Positions 45,611 through 55,589 are shown, counted from the first letter of the stretch. The stretch: 64,000 nt of DNA from Desulfofustis glycolicus DSM 9705 (GCF_900130015.1 NZ_FQXS01000003.1:62001-126000), one strand, 5' to 3'. Notes: generated by a model not told the origin, from the letters alone. Program-made: numbers and translations.

Positions 45611-47125
45611 TCAATCCATCAGGGAACTTTCCCGGCATGCGAAAATCGCTTCGGCCAGACCGACCCGGCCATCTCCGTTGACATCGGCGCCCGAATCCGG
45701 GTAGTCGGGACGCAGGTCGTCGGTCGCAATTCCGGAGACGATCTGCAGGGCAATCATGGCGTCCACCAGCCCGACGCTGCCGTCGCCATTGAGATCGCCG
45801 GCCAGCACGGCAGCGGCATACTCGAATGCCCCGACATCGAGAAGACTATCCGACGCTCGCCACATCGCCTCGCCGTCGGCCGGTAACACCCGCTCCGGAG
45901 GATGGTTGGAGGGTGGATAGTGCGGAACGGGAAACGGATAGCCGGCAGGTCCGGCAGGCACCTGATCGGTCCGATCACGCAGCGGGCTGTTTGATGCCGG
46001 CTTGAAATCAAGAGCGGCGAAGTCGACAAAACCGGGGGCGCTGCCGGTCACGGTCGCGGTCCACTGACCGGGGATGTTGGCGGTTCCCGTCTTGACCCAA
46101 TTGTTGCTGCCGGCAATCACCGGAGAACCACTGATCCATTCGGCCTCCACCTGTCGAACCAGATCTGGTGCCGCATCGGCACGGTAGAACACGTTATTAT
46201 GTATCTCCAGGGACTCGATGCCGTCAAAAATACGAAAGATCGCATTGCCATTGGCAATGATGGTATTATTGACAAAGCGGTATCGCCCCTGCGACTGTCC
46301 GGTTCCGTCACCGCCTACTCGGGTGATAAAGGATCTGTCGTTGGTCTTGCGCAGCACATTGCCGACCACGTCGGAATCTTCCCGCTTCAACTCTTCCGAC
46401 CAGCCGTCGGGGGCGCCGCCGGGATCGGGACCGATCAGTTCGAGTTCATGATAGTAGGCACCCTCGATCCAGTTGTAATAGATCTCGTTGCGCTCCGCCC
46501 GGGACTTGACATTGTTGCCGCCGCTGCCGTCGTGGATGTAACAGAATTGCATCCTGAAGACACTTCCCGGCCGGTTGACCTCGTCGGTCGCCATGTAGAT
46601 CTGATGCTGCCGATCGCCGCTGCCGCACTGGTACACTTCGACATATTCGAGCAGCAACGATCCGGAACCACCGTCGGCGCCGAGAATGCCGTGGGCCGGA
46701 CAATCGTGCACCACCGTATTGCGCACCGTCAGGTCATCGGCCTGGTGATAGATACAGCGTCGCGTGCCACCGGTCACTTCGAAATTTTCGAAGACGTAGT
46801 GATCACCTCCCGGGCCGGACAACGGCCAGGTAGTGAAGGCCACGCTGTCGGTGCCGCCGGAAATGACCGGTCGTCTGCCGTTGATGGTAATCCCCCGGAT
46901 CTCTATCTTCTGATCCGGAAGCCCCGGGTTGGTAAAACTCACTCCGCCCGGATAGCTGTGATCGCCATCGACTTCAACAATATCGCCGGGCGCGTGTACA
47001 TCGGCGACAGCTTGGAGGGTGGTATACGGCTTGTCGGGACCTACCTGATACCGCGCGCCAAGAGACAGCTCCGCCACGAACGGTGAAAAACAGAGCACCA
47101 CCAATACAGACATCCCCTGTTTCAT
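45611..47125 (-). CDS. Secreted beta-helix protein with dockerin-like repeats
   Basis: A 504-residue exported protein. The signal peptide is in the first 25 residues (MSVLVVLCFSPFVAELSLGA). The middle (about 50-430) is a right-handed parallel beta-helix with short hydrophobic and Asn-rich turns (pectate-lyase or carbohydrate-related fold). The end has two dockerin-type calcium loops (DLNGDGSVGLVDAMIALQ and DVNGDGRVGLAEAIFA). AGGAG lies six bases before ATG 47125. The longer reading to 47194 is not supported. Possible roles are polysaccharide cleavage or surface attachment. Confidence 0.85.
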   Translation of the reverse strand: MKQGMSVLVVLCFSPFVAELSLGARYQVGPDKPYTTLQAVADVHAPGDIVEVDGDHSYPGGVSFTNPGLPDQKIEIRGITINGRRPVISGGTDSVAFTTWPLSGPGGDHYVFENFEVTGGTRRCIYHQADDLTVRNTVVHDCPAHGILGADGGSGSLLLEYVEVYQCGSGDRQHQIYMATDEVNRPGSVFRMQFCYIHDGSGGNNVKSRAERNEIYYNWIEGAYYHELELIGPDPGGAPDGWSEELKREDSDVVGNVLRKTNDRSFITRVGGDGTGQSQGRYRFVNNTIIANGNAIFRIFDGIESLEIHNNVFYRADAAPDLVRQVEAEWISGSPVIAGSNNWVKTGTANIPGQWTATVTGSAPGFVDFAALDFKPASNSPLRDRTDQVPAGPAGYPFPVPHYPPSNHPPERVLPADGEAMWRASDSLLDVGAFEYAAAVLAGDLNGDGSVGLVDAMIALQIVSGIATDDLRPDYPDSGADVNGDGRVGLAEAIFACRESSLMD

Positions 47126-47370
47126 TATCACTCCTGCTGCCACCTGTGATACCAGAAAGAACGGCGTGGACCGACAGGTCACGGCGGGCGGCATCTCTCG
47201 GAGTCACGCCGTTCTCCGGTTTGGTCGACCGACTGCTCTGCAAGGAGAAATCGGCCACCGTAAATACTGGCGACCGACCTCCGCTTGTCCATTTTTCCTG
47301 CTCGTCCGGCAGGTGCAGCGGCGCTGCCGCCAGACGGATTACCCGGCCGCCTCGGTGCAGCTGCCCCTCT

Positions 47371-49557
47371 CTACCGGCCGGCCAGAACCTGGAGGAGCGA
47401 GACGGCATCGGCCAGGCCGACCCGGCGGTCGCCATCCATGTCGAGCAGGTCCAATCCAGGCCCCGCACCGCCGGTCAACACCTGGAGAATGGCGATGACT
47501 TTCTCCAGCGAGTAAAACAGAGTACCTTCCTGAAATACGACCACCGAGCCATAGGGAGCAATGGTCACGGAATCGCCGAGCCGCTCACCGGCGGCGTCGA
47601 AGAGCGGTGCGGAACCGAGCGGTACCTGGCGGGGCGTCCCACTGTCGTTGATGATAATCCGGGTTACCGGCGAGGTTCCCGACGGACAGGCGCTGGCGTT
47701 GGGGTCACGACCGGCGCCTGATGCCTGCCATTGCGGCAGGGTCAACACTGAACTGCCGTTTCTGATGCTCGCCTCGCTGACCTGGTTGCACAGCACGTCA
47801 TTATCATAGGTACCGAAAGCAAAGGCGGTGTTGGTGCGCATGACCAGCTGGCCGGCAGCGGTTGCCACCAGGATATTTCTCTGGGCCGTATTGTGATAAC
47901 TGGAACCATTCGCCCCGGCGAGATAGAGCTGGGCGCCCTGATAAGCTCCCGAGCCGTTGTTGTAACAGGTATTATCGCTGACAACCGTGTTGCTTGCATA
48001 ATGCGGGTAGATGCCGTGCGAGCGGTTATTGGCAAAGGTGTTGCCGGTGACGATATTGCCGCTGAGACGGGGCTGGAAAAAGATGCCCATGCCCATCTGG
48101 TTGTCGTCAAAATCGCCGCCGTTGTGTGTCCCCGACGATGGTCCGCGGTTGCCCCAGGTGTCAGTGACGATATTGCCCCGTATGGTATTGCCGGGACTGT
48201 TGACGAAGATACCGCCACCGTCGTCCAGGGTCAGCAGGGAACGGCGGATCACGTTATTCTCGACGAAATGGTCGCCGCCCTCCAGATGGATGCCGACGTA
48301 ACCGGTATCTTCAATGACATTGCCGACGATGTTCAGGCCACGCACGCCGTACGTCCTGACGCCGCAGGCATGGGCGACGCCGTCGCCGCCATAGCCGGCG
48401 ATCACCGCGGTGTTACGCAGCAGATTGCGGCGAAAGAAGCTCTGCCCCGGATCCCAGCCGTCGTTACCGGTGGTCGCGATGAACTTGAAAGCGAAATCAA
48501 GGATGTCGAAAAACTCGTTATTCTCGACCACCAGATCGGTCGAATTCCAGGCCATATTGACGCCGACCTGGCCGATATTTTCAAACCGGCAGTTACGGAC
48601 GGTAACCCGGTCGGACTGGTTGATGTTCACCCCATCGACCTGCTGGTGACGGAAGGTCAGGCCGTCGATAACGGTGCCGTGATACTTCCAGAGCAGATTG
48701 CAGCCGAGTTCACGGACCGCCCCTTCGACCAGCAGCGTGTCGGGGTGAACGCCGCCCGGGGCGTAAAGGTAGACCCGACCCATCGCCGCATCGAAGTACC
48801 ACTCGCCTTCATGATCCAGTTCACCGAGCACGTTGTCGATATAATAGCCCCAGCCGGGTTGGATGGTAGCGGCCAGGGTTTCGGTCAGGTCTCGGTCCAT
48901 GGTAATGGTGCCTGCGGCGGTCGAGGAGACGATCTCCCGGGTCTCGAACAGCCAGCTGAAGGTGCGGATACGGATGGTACCGCCGACCCAATAGCCGGCC
49001 GGCTTCCCGTACGCACCGAGAACCGGGTCGCTGAAGCGCCGCTTGCTGCTGCCGGTACCGACCTCGAGCCAGCCCTCGTCGGGGTCGGGAAGGACTGTTG
49101 CCACATTGGGGTAACGGGCCAGCAACATCCGCCGGTTATCGACAAAGAGGTGCTCAATCGTTTCGCCGGCACCGAGGTTTTTCGAAACATCGGCCACATA
49201 AACCGACCCACCATGCAGAGTCCAGCCGGTAATCTCGACGCTGCCGCTGATAACCGGCCGCTCGCCTTCCCCGTAGGCTGCCAGGGTGGCGTCTTGCGTC
49301 TCACCGGCCAGATGGATCGTCCCCCGGAAGACATCGCCCCGGCGAAAACGAAACGTCGACCCGCTGGCCACCGAACGACTCAGGCTGTTGACCCTGTCGA
49401 TCGTCTGCCACGGTACATCGCGGCTCAGCCCGTCATTGTCGTCGGAGCCGTCGGCAGCGATGTAATAGGTAGCGGCGACACACGACAGCGGACCGAGCAA
49501 CACGGCACCGAGACAACAACAGGTCACGACAATGTGCTTGAGTGTCTGACAAATCAC
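47371..49557 (-). CDS. Secreted right-handed beta-helix protein with dockerin-like end
   Basis: A 728-residue exported protein. The signal peptide covers residues 1-28 (hydrophobic, Cys-rich, ending SCVAA). A large beta-helix with Asn-rich turns follows (VTVRNCRFENIG, NVIEDTGYVGIHLEGGDHF, NTIRGNIVTDTWGN), similar to NosD/pectate-lyase-like repeats. The last 40 residues contain one clear dockerin-like calcium loop (DMDGDRRVGLADAVSLLQVL) after a helix that may be its degenerate partner. It belongs with the genes on either side, which share the same end module. Confidence 0.85.
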   Translation of the reverse strand: MICQTLKHIVVTCCCLGAVLLGPLSCVAATYYIAADGSDDNDGLSRDVPWQTIDRVNSLSRSVASGSTFRFRRGDVFRGTIHLAGETQDATLAAYGEGERPVISGSVEITGWTLHGGSVYVADVSKNLGAGETIEHLFVDNRRMLLARYPNVATVLPDPDEGWLEVGTGSSKRRFSDPVLGAYGKPAGYWVGGTIRIRTFSWLFETREIVSSTAAGTITMDRDLTETLAATIQPGWGYYIDNVLGELDHEGEWYFDAAMGRVYLYAPGGVHPDTLLVEGAVRELGCNLLWKYHGTVIDGLTFRHQQVDGVNINQSDRVTVRNCRFENIGQVGVNMAWNSTDLVVENNEFFDILDFAFKFIATTGNDGWDPGQSFFRRNLLRNTAVIAGYGGDGVAHACGVRTYGVRGLNIVGNVIEDTGYVGIHLEGGDHFVENNVIRRSLLTLDDGGGIFVNSPGNTIRGNIVTDTWGNRGPSSGTHNGGDFDDNQMGMGIFFQPRLSGNIVTGNTFANNRSHGIYPHYASNTVVSDNTCYNNGSGAYQGAQLYLAGANGSSYHNTAQRNILVATAAGQLVMRTNTAFAFGTYDNDVLCNQVSEASIRNGSSVLTLPQWQASGAGRDPNASACPSGTSPVTRIIINDSGTPRQVPLGSAPLFDAAGERLGDSVTIAPYGSVVVFQEGTLFYSLEKVIAILQVLTGGAGPGLDLLDMDGDRRVGLADAVSLLQVLAGR

Positions 49558-49579
49558 GGCATGCCTCCGATGCCTCTTA

Positions 49580-51001
49580 TCAGGGGCCGGTTACCCGGCT
49601 GAGCAGGTAGATAACATCGGCCATTGTGATCTTCTGGTCGCCGTCGGTATCGCCGTCAAGCGAAACCGATGGCGAGTTACCGACCAGCACCTGCAGCCCG
49701 ACGATGGCATCGGCCGGGCCCAGATCGGTATCGCCGTTAAGATCACCCTTGCGGGCAAACAGGGCCGTCACCGCCCGCTCGCCGGTCATCGTCACCTGAC
49801 ACGATGCCGTGCCGGAACAATCGCCACCCCAACCGACAAAATTCCAGCCATCGTCGGTCGACGCCATCAAGGCAACGGTCGAATGTTCAAGAAATTCTGC
49901 AGAGCAATCGGCTCCGCACGAGATGCCACCCGGATCGCTGCTGACACTGCCCCCACCGGTGACGGCAACGGTCAACGGGTGTGTTGCCGCGCCACCGTCC
50001 CAGCCGGCCAGTCGGGCAAACAGATGCCAGACGGCTCTTCCCTTGAGAATGCAATTGATGCGCGAATCATGATTATCACCTTCGGAATGTGCGCAGGAGC
50101 TGCAACCGCTGTAACCAGTTGTTCCCTTGGTCAACAGATAATATTCATCTGCAGTGGTGCCGGGATCACCCCCATTGGCGGCCAGGTATTCGGATGACCA
50201 GCAGGCATCACGCGAACCGTCACCATCCGAGTCGTAATAGAGCGCATCATTCATATACTTGTCCTGGTAGTAATTCCCGTCCGGGTCCCAGCTCTCAATG
50301 TCGTTAAAATCGTATAGTATTCTGTCGTACAACTGGCAATGGGCGCGGATCAGTTCGTTCTGCGGATGCGCCCCGGCGGTCAGACCTTGTCCCGAAGATC
50401 TTCCCGTCATGAAAACGAAGATAACCGGGTTGGTTGCAGCGCGCGGATGGGGGGACGGAGGAGTGGTCATCATGCTATCCGTGAAGGTGGACCCTCCAGT
50501 GCTGAATTGCGCAATCAACCATTCCATACTGCGCAGGTACAAGGCTATGTTGTGTCCCCGGATGTCACACCACGACCACATGATCACATTCACATGGTAA
50601 TTATCCGTATTGGTCAGATAGGCATACGTATCCTCAGCCCAATTCGTGATGCCGTCGCCATCTCTATCTCCATCGTGGCTCAGGTCTGATTCACCGGGGA
50701 TGCCATAATTATCGAGGCTCAAACTTTCGGCGGTTCCATGCGTTGTATCTGTCCAGGAATAGGTGGTGCCAAAGGCAGGATATGCCTCAAGAGCATTCAT
50801 CCCGGTTATTACCTGACTGCCATGCGACGTATGATTATACGCGATATGCAGATTCTCCTTGGCCGCAGTTATCCACTGCTCGGGAATTGCAGACAAATCG
50901 GTGTGCTGATGTCCGACCACAAAACCAAAAGCCGACCCTGCCCAAAGGGATAGAATCGGAACCCATAGAAACATGCTCCCTGCTCGCAACGATACACTCA
51001 T
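49580..51001 (-). CDS. Secreted protein with repeat domain and dockerin-like end
   Basis: A 473-residue exported protein. The signal peptide ends near SAFG. A soluble domain (about 25-330) is of no family I recognise; it contains NHTSHGSQVITGMNALEAYP and many Asp/His/Tyr residues (YNHTSHG, DGDRDGDGI), possibly calcium-binding. It is followed by a bacterial repeat/InlB-type segment with Cys pairs (SCGADCSAEF, GWGGDCSGTASC). Two dockerin-type loops close it (DLNGDTDLGPADAI, DTDGDQKITMADVI). ATG 51001 sits directly after a GAGGGGAGAG ribosome site. It is the first of three genes with the same C-terminal module. Confidence 0.8.
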   Translation of the reverse strand: MSVSLRAGSMFLWVPILSLWAGSAFGFVVGHQHTDLSAIPEQWITAAKENLHIAYNHTSHGSQVITGMNALEAYPAFGTTYSWTDTTHGTAESLSLDNYGIPGESDLSHDGDRDGDGITNWAEDTYAYLTNTDNYHVNVIMWSWCDIRGHNIALYLRSMEWLIAQFSTGGSTFTDSMMTTPPSPHPRAATNPVIFVFMTGRSSGQGLTAGAHPQNELIRAHCQLYDRILYDFNDIESWDPDGNYYQDKYMNDALYYDSDGDGSRDACWSSEYLAANGGDPGTTADEYYLLTKGTTGYSGCSSCAHSEGDNHDSRINCILKGRAVWHLFARLAGWDGGAATHPLTVAVTGGGSVSSDPGGISCGADCSAEFLEHSTVALMASTDDGWNFVGWGGDCSGTASCQVTMTGERAVTALFARKGDLNGDTDLGPADAIVGLQVLVGNSPSVSLDGDTDGDQKITMADVIYLLSRVTGP

Positions 51002-51477
51002 CTCTCCCCTCTCTTTCAAGACTTGGTCCCACCTGGCCGAGACGATACCTGCCGATCGTCCCGGTCTCTTCCCATCAGGTTAAAGCAATAAATATGCCAT
51101 ATTAGCCATAACGGCCAGACGGGACCGGATACCCTCCCGCTGCTCCTCAACCGAGCAAAACAGGAAACATCGTTTGCGTTTTTCCATCTTACCGTAAACT
51201 ATGTATTCATGTTGGTGACAACAAAGATGACAATTATTGGCTGCCCCTGACATAAATCGGTTAATCGGAAAGATATGCCTACCGCCTGCAGGGCCATTCT
51301 TGCCGACTGGTCGGTGCCATGATATGGTGCCGCCATACGGCAGCAGACGCTATGCATCTCTACTATCGATGAGAATGCCGCCCGTTTCGTGGTTTCCTTG
51401 ACCACGGCCAACCGGAGGGATCCTCACCCAGGGTGGAGATAAAGCCTCGCCCTTGGACCAGGACCACTACTCAGCCA
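51002..51477. other. Intergenic region between divergent genes
   Basis: About 475 bases. It probably contains the promoters of the secreted-protein cluster and of the radical SAM gene. A 70-codon minus-strand frame at 51199-51411 has no supporting features. I see no clear promoter motif. Confidence 0.45.
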
Positions 51478-52719
51478 ATGCACATTCATATCGCCAATCG
51501 TGGATCGGACCATTTCCTGAAAGCCAGCTACCCGGTGCGAGTCGGCATCTATACGGAAGTTGCAACCGATTCCAGCATCCTGCATTTCAATCTCAACCAG
51601 GAGATCATCCGCGCCCAAGGCACGGACGGTAACTGGCCGCATCCGCAGGAGTGGCTGCAGCGCACCGCCGGCAACGACTGGGTCTACTACTCGACCGGCG
51701 GCTATACCGGCGTCTTTGAGACCACCGGCGAGTACTACCTGCCCAACCTGCCGTACATAACCAACAACGCACTGGGCGGCTCACCGCTGCACAACCGGAC
51801 CGTTGCCGCACTGATACAATCCTGGCACCCAAGCCTGCTCGCGCTGCAGGCCGCCGGCGACCGATTACCGGCAGAGGCGAGCGCCTTTCTGGCAAACGCG
51901 GTCAGAAACGATCCGCTTCACCTGGCTCGGCGGGCACAGGACTTGTTTGCGATCATCGGCGGCCGACCATCCGTGCTGCCGCCTGACTCCAGGCATGTGG
52001 ATTACCGGGTCATCCCGCTCACCGTCTGCCGCGGTTGCCTCTATAAATGCAGCTTCTGCCGGGTCAAGAACGACACTGCCGTCACGCCGCTGTCACGCCG
52101 GGAAATCGACGGCCAGCTCGATCGACTCGTCGTCTATTTCGGCGACGAGCTGGCCAACTACAACAGCGTCTTTCTCGGTGAGCACGACGCCCTGCTGGCC
52201 AAACCCGAGCTGCTCTGTCATGCCGTCGAGCAGGCCCACGCCCGCCTCGGCCTGGCCGACTCGGCGATCGCCGGCAGCAACGTCTTCATGTTCGGTTCGG
52301 TCGGCTCGTTGCTCGGGACGCCCCGGAAATTGTTTGCCGAACTCGACGCGCTGCCCGGCCGGATTTACATCAATCTCGGCCTGGAATCCGCCGACCAGGC
52401 CACCCTCGACCGGCTCGGCAAGCCCCTGACATCGGCGGCAATCCGGCACGCCTTCACAACCCTTCTCGAAATCAACGAATCGTTTCCGTCCATCGAGATC
52501 ACCGCAAACTTCGTTATTGATGACAAGCTCGGCAAAAATCACTACAATTCACTGATCTCGTTGATCAGGGACGGCGTTGACCGGACACGGGACAAAGGTG
52601 CCATCTACCTCTCCCCGCTCCGCTTCGACAGCCCGTCCCGGGCCCGTCTCTTTACGTTTTACGAGTTGAAGCGGCACAGCAGGCTGCCGCTTTTTCTCTA
52701 CACCATTCAGCGACTCTAG
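51478..52719 (+). CDS. Radical SAM protein
   Basis: A 413-residue protein with the radical SAM motif CRGCLYKCSFC (last three Cys with CX3CX2C spacing) at about residue 180. The downstream part has GLESADQATLDRLG, the usual substrate/SAM-binding region. The first 150 residues are not a standard cobalamin domain. The start is uncertain: ATG 51478 is used, while a GTG at 51433 extends it by 15 residues, and neither has a strong ribosome site. It lies 34 bases before the 5-formyl-THF cyclo-ligase gene, probably in one operon; the reaction is unknown. Confidence 0.8.
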   Translation: MHIHIANRGSDHFLKASYPVRVGIYTEVATDSSILHFNLNQEIIRAQGTDGNWPHPQEWLQRTAGNDWVYYSTGGYTGVFETTGEYYLPNLPYITNNALGGSPLHNRTVAALIQSWHPSLLALQAAGDRLPAEASAFLANAVRNDPLHLARRAQDLFAIIGGRPSVLPPDSRHVDYRVIPLTVCRGCLYKCSFCRVKNDTAVTPLSRREIDGQLDRLVVYFGDELANYNSVFLGEHDALLAKPELLCHAVEQAHARLGLADSAIAGSNVFMFGSVGSLLGTPRKLFAELDALPGRIYINLGLESADQATLDRLGKPLTSAAIRHAFTTLLEINESFPSIEITANFVIDDKLGKNHYNSLISLIRDGVDRTRDKGAIYLSPLRFDSPSRARLFTFYELKRHSRLPLFLYTIQRL

Positions 52720-52753
52720 CAGACCAAGCCGCCGTTACCATCAAGGAGCACCC

Positions 52754-53341
52754 ATGAACGACGCTCAGCACACGCGAAAAGCCATCCTGGCCGCCCGCGA
52801 CCACCTCAATTCCGAAGAAATTTCCGCCAACAGCGAGGCCATCCGCCAGCGGCTCCTGGCCAGCGACGAAATCACTGACGCCGCCACGATTTGCAGCTAC
52901 GTAAGTTTCCGCAGTGAGGTGCATACCCTGCCGCTGATAGAATCCCTGCTGGCACGAGGCAAGCGGGTTGTCGTACCGCTCACCAGAGTCAGCGAACGAA
53001 GGCTCGACCTGGTCGCCATCGACGATCCGGCAAACGACCTGGCCCCCGGTTATTGCAACATCCCCGAACCCCGCGAGGCCTTGCTGCCCAGGCATCTGGT
53101 CGACCCGCAGGATCTCGACCTGATCATTCTACCGGGATCGGTCTTCGATCTGCGGGGCGGCCGCTTCGGTTACGGCGGCGGCTACTATGATCGGTTGCTT
53201 GCCCAGGTCCCCGGCGCAGGCCGGATCGCTCTCGCGTATGAGCTGCAGGTGGTCGATAGACTGCCGCTGGCCGAACATGACGAACTGCTTGATCGGATCG
53301 TGACGGAAAAGCGGATCATCAACGGGAACCGGCACCGGTAA
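52754..53341 (+). CDS. 5-formyltetrahydrofolate cyclo-ligase
   Basis: A 195-residue enzyme converting 5-formyl-THF to 5,10-methenyl-THF with ATP. The signature GGRFGYGGGYYDRLLAQ is near residue 135-150, and the N-terminal KAILAARDHL and CSYVSFRSEVHT fit the family. AAGGAG lies six bases before the ATG. It returns stored formyl-THF to the C1 pool used by FolD and MetF. Confidence 0.95.
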   Translation: MNDAQHTRKAILAARDHLNSEEISANSEAIRQRLLASDEITDAATICSYVSFRSEVHTLPLIESLLARGKRVVVPLTRVSERRLDLVAIDDPANDLAPGYCNIPEPREALLPRHLVDPQDLDLIILPGSVFDLRGGRFGYGGGYYDRLLAQVPGAGRIALAYELQVVDRLPLAEHDELLDRIVTEKRIINGNRHR

Positions 53342-53864
53342 CAAGTCGCAATCTACTCCAAGCGACCCGACCGCTCTTTTTTTTATAGCGCTTCCGAGAG
53401 TTGAGGTCGCAGCGAACGATGCTGCTTACCGTCGCAACCCCACAAATCGGTTGGCTCTCCCGGAGGCTGCATCGCCAATGCCCGGCCGGCCGAAGAGCCA
53501 TGACGAAAGAGATTCGGACAGGACGCTGTCAAGTTCGGCAACCAGGCTCGACGATGTCGTAAGAGAATTGACTTTTACCACCTCCGCCGGTAGATTCGAT
53601 AGCGTTGCCCGAATCCATGGCGACGGCAACCATACATGATCCGACAAGATATGGTTTTTTTTTGCACATGGCTTCATGTCAACCACGGACTTTGAGCGCC
53701 TGTCCATAGATCAATCACGGCCGCACGGGGTATACCGCCCTCCAGGAGGTGCCATGACCTGACCTTTGCCGACCAGACCGTATTTCCGCCGCACGGCAGG
53801 AGCCATGAGGACGTCCGATACCTGACCGGACGTTTCGCAGCAACCACATCTTGCGGGAATGATT
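53342..53864. other. Intergenic region after the cyclo-ligase gene
   Basis: About 520 bases with no supported gene. A weak stem (GTCGC / GCGAC) followed by CCGACCGCTC and an eight-base T-run near 53377-53384 could be an intrinsic terminator for the upstream gene. A second T-run lies near 53653-53661. The rest should carry the promoter of the Hdr-like operon. Confidence 0.45.
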
Positions 53865-55589
53865 ATGAAGATCCTCCTTGGAATAGCCCTTCTGATTTTT
53901 CTGGCCGGAATCTTGTACCGCGGTCGCAGCTGGTTTTCGCAGGGTATTCAACCAACCGGCCAACCACAGTCGCCGGCAAGCCGGATCCCGACGGCACTGC
54001 GCGGCCTTGGCGCAACCCTGGCAAGCACCGACCTGCTGGTGCTGGGCAAGACACTGATCACCGATGTTCTTTTGCAGAAACGGCTCCTGGCCAAGAGTGT
54101 CAGGCGCTGGCTCGCCCACAGCCTGATTTTTGTCGGCTTCCTGCTGCTGCTCTTTATGCACGGCCTCGGCACCGGCGTCAGCGAATTCTTCTTTCCCAGT
54201 TATTATTCGACCCTGCAGCCTTTCCTCACGTTGCGCAACGTTTTCGGCCTGCTGGTTCTGGTCGGTCTGGCCATTTCGCTGCACCGGCGACTGACCGATA
54301 AACCGCAGCGAGTCAAGAGCCTGGCCAGCGACTGGCTGGCCCTGACCTTTGTGGCAACCATCATCATCAGCGGCTTTCTGCTGGAAGGGGTGAAAATATC
54401 ATCATTTGACGCCTACCAGGCGATGGTCGACGACTATGGCGATGTCGCCGACGAGGCGGAGGAACTTGCTCTTGAGACCTATTGGGCCGCCGAGCAGGGA
54501 CTGGTTCCAGTCAACGCGGTCAAGCCGTATGACTCGGCGTTGGTCGAGGCCGGTCGGGAGATCAGCTCGCGCAGCTGCACCGAATGTCACGCCCCGGCGA
54601 CCGGTGCCTTCGTCAGTTTCTCGGTTGCCAAGGTGATCGGGCCGCTCGCCTCGGCACTCGGCGATGGCGGCGTCGTCACGGTCCTTTTCACGCTGCACCT
54701 GCTCAGCTGCCTGGCCCTGCTCGCCTGGCTGCCGTTCAGTAAGATGTTTCACGTCATCTCGGTACCGGTTTCCCTGCTCATTAATGGCGTACTCGGCTTC
54801 AAAAAAGACCCAGCCGAACCGGCCAACACGCTCACCCGCCAGATGATCGGCCTCTCTGCCTGCACCCATTGCGGTGCCTGCAGCGAACTCTGTTCGGCGC
54901 TGATGTTCTATGAATCATTCCAGAACGACTTCATCCTGCCGTCCGAGAAAGTTCAGCTGCTCAAAAAAGTCGCCGCCGGGCAACCCGTCGACCGGGCCAC
55001 GTTGACCCACCTGCAGAAAGGTCTCTATATCTGCACCAGTTGCGACCGCTGTTCGACGGTCTGCCCATCGGGCATCAATCTGCGCGAACTTTTCGTCAGT
55101 GCCCGCTATTACCTGCTCGGCCGTGGCATTCCGGAAACCTCGCTGCTCAGCCATTTCTCGTTTCCGCTGGCCCTGGCCCGACGCTTCGCCGACGAGCACC
55201 TGCAGGCCTTGAAAAAACTCCACGAGCTGTTCAACCAGCGCTTCCGGAAGCTGGCCGACCTGTCCGGCCTGAGCTTGGCGTCAACGCCGGCCTCGGTCGG
55301 CACCGACAGTTACCGAAGCTGCTATACCTGTCAGCGCTGCACCAACATCTGCCCGGTGGTGAGGCTCTACGACGACCCGGTGGAGCACCTCGACCTGTTG
55401 CCGCATCAGATCATCTACAGCCTCGGCATCGGCAACCGGGAACTGGCCATGGGCGCCCGGATGATCTGGAGCTGCTCCACCTGCTACCTCTGCCAGGAGC
55501 ACTGCCCGAACCAGGTGGAGCTGACCGATATCTTCTATCGGCTCAAGAATGCTGCGATCAAGACCATCGACTCAGGAGGCACAGCATGA
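53865..55589 (+). CDS. Membrane Hdr-type oxidoreductase with c-haem motif and HdrC-like ferredoxin modules
   Basis: A 574-residue protein. Residues 1-175 form an N-terminal membrane b-type-cytochrome-like part with at least four helices and membrane histidines. A c-type haem motif CTECH is at 238-242 and a further helix at about 270-300. Two HdrC-like iron-sulfur modules follow, the first (CTHCGACSELC, CTSCDRCSTVCP) at about 333-401. The second (CYTCQRCTNICP, CSTCYLCQEHCP) is near 485-550. The mixture joins HdrE-like membrane electron entry with HdrC-like wiring. ATG 53859 is also in frame. It overlaps the HdrB gene by four bases, so the two act together, linking the membrane quinone or cytochrome pool to a cytoplasmic thiol-disulfide-like reaction. 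Confidence 0.85.
   Translation: MKILLGIALLIFLAGILYRGRSWFSQGIQPTGQPQSPASRIPTALRGLGATLASTDLLVLGKTLITDVLLQKRLLAKSVRRWLAHSLIFVGFLLLLFMHGLGTGVSEFFFPSYYSTLQPFLTLRNVFGLLVLVGLAISLHRRLTDKPQRVKSLASDWLALTFVATIIISGFLLEGVKISSFDAYQAMVDDYGDVADEAEELALETYWAAEQGLVPVNAVKPYDSALVEAGREISSRSCTECHAPATGAFVSFSVAKVIGPLASALGDGGVVTVLFTLHLLSCLALLAWLPFSKMFHVISVPVSLLINGVLGFKKDPAEPANTLTRQMIGLSACTHCGACSELCSALMFYESFQNDFILPSEKVQLLKKVAAGQPVDRATLTHLQKGLYICTSCDRCSTVCPSGINLRELFVSARYYLLGRGIPETSLLSHFSFPLALARRFADEHLQALKKLHELFNQRFRKLADLSGLSLASTPASVGTDSYRSCYTCQRCTNICPVVRLYDDPVEHLDLLPHQIIYSLGIGNRELAMGARMIWSCSTCYLCQEHCPNQVELTDIFYRLKNAAIKTIDSGGTA

Noticed and set aside
47893-49602. A 569-codon plus-strand frame
   Set aside because: It is antisense to the beta-helix protein, whose signal peptide and dockerin end are clear.
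51199-51411. A 70-codon minus-strand frame
   Set aside because: No ribosome site or recognisable sequence in a region expected to hold promoters.
55040-55585. A longer start for hdrB reaching into the upstream gene
   Set aside because: The reading overlaps the iron-sulfur modules of the previous gene in another frame; the ATG at 55586 has a good ribosome site and begins at the family start.
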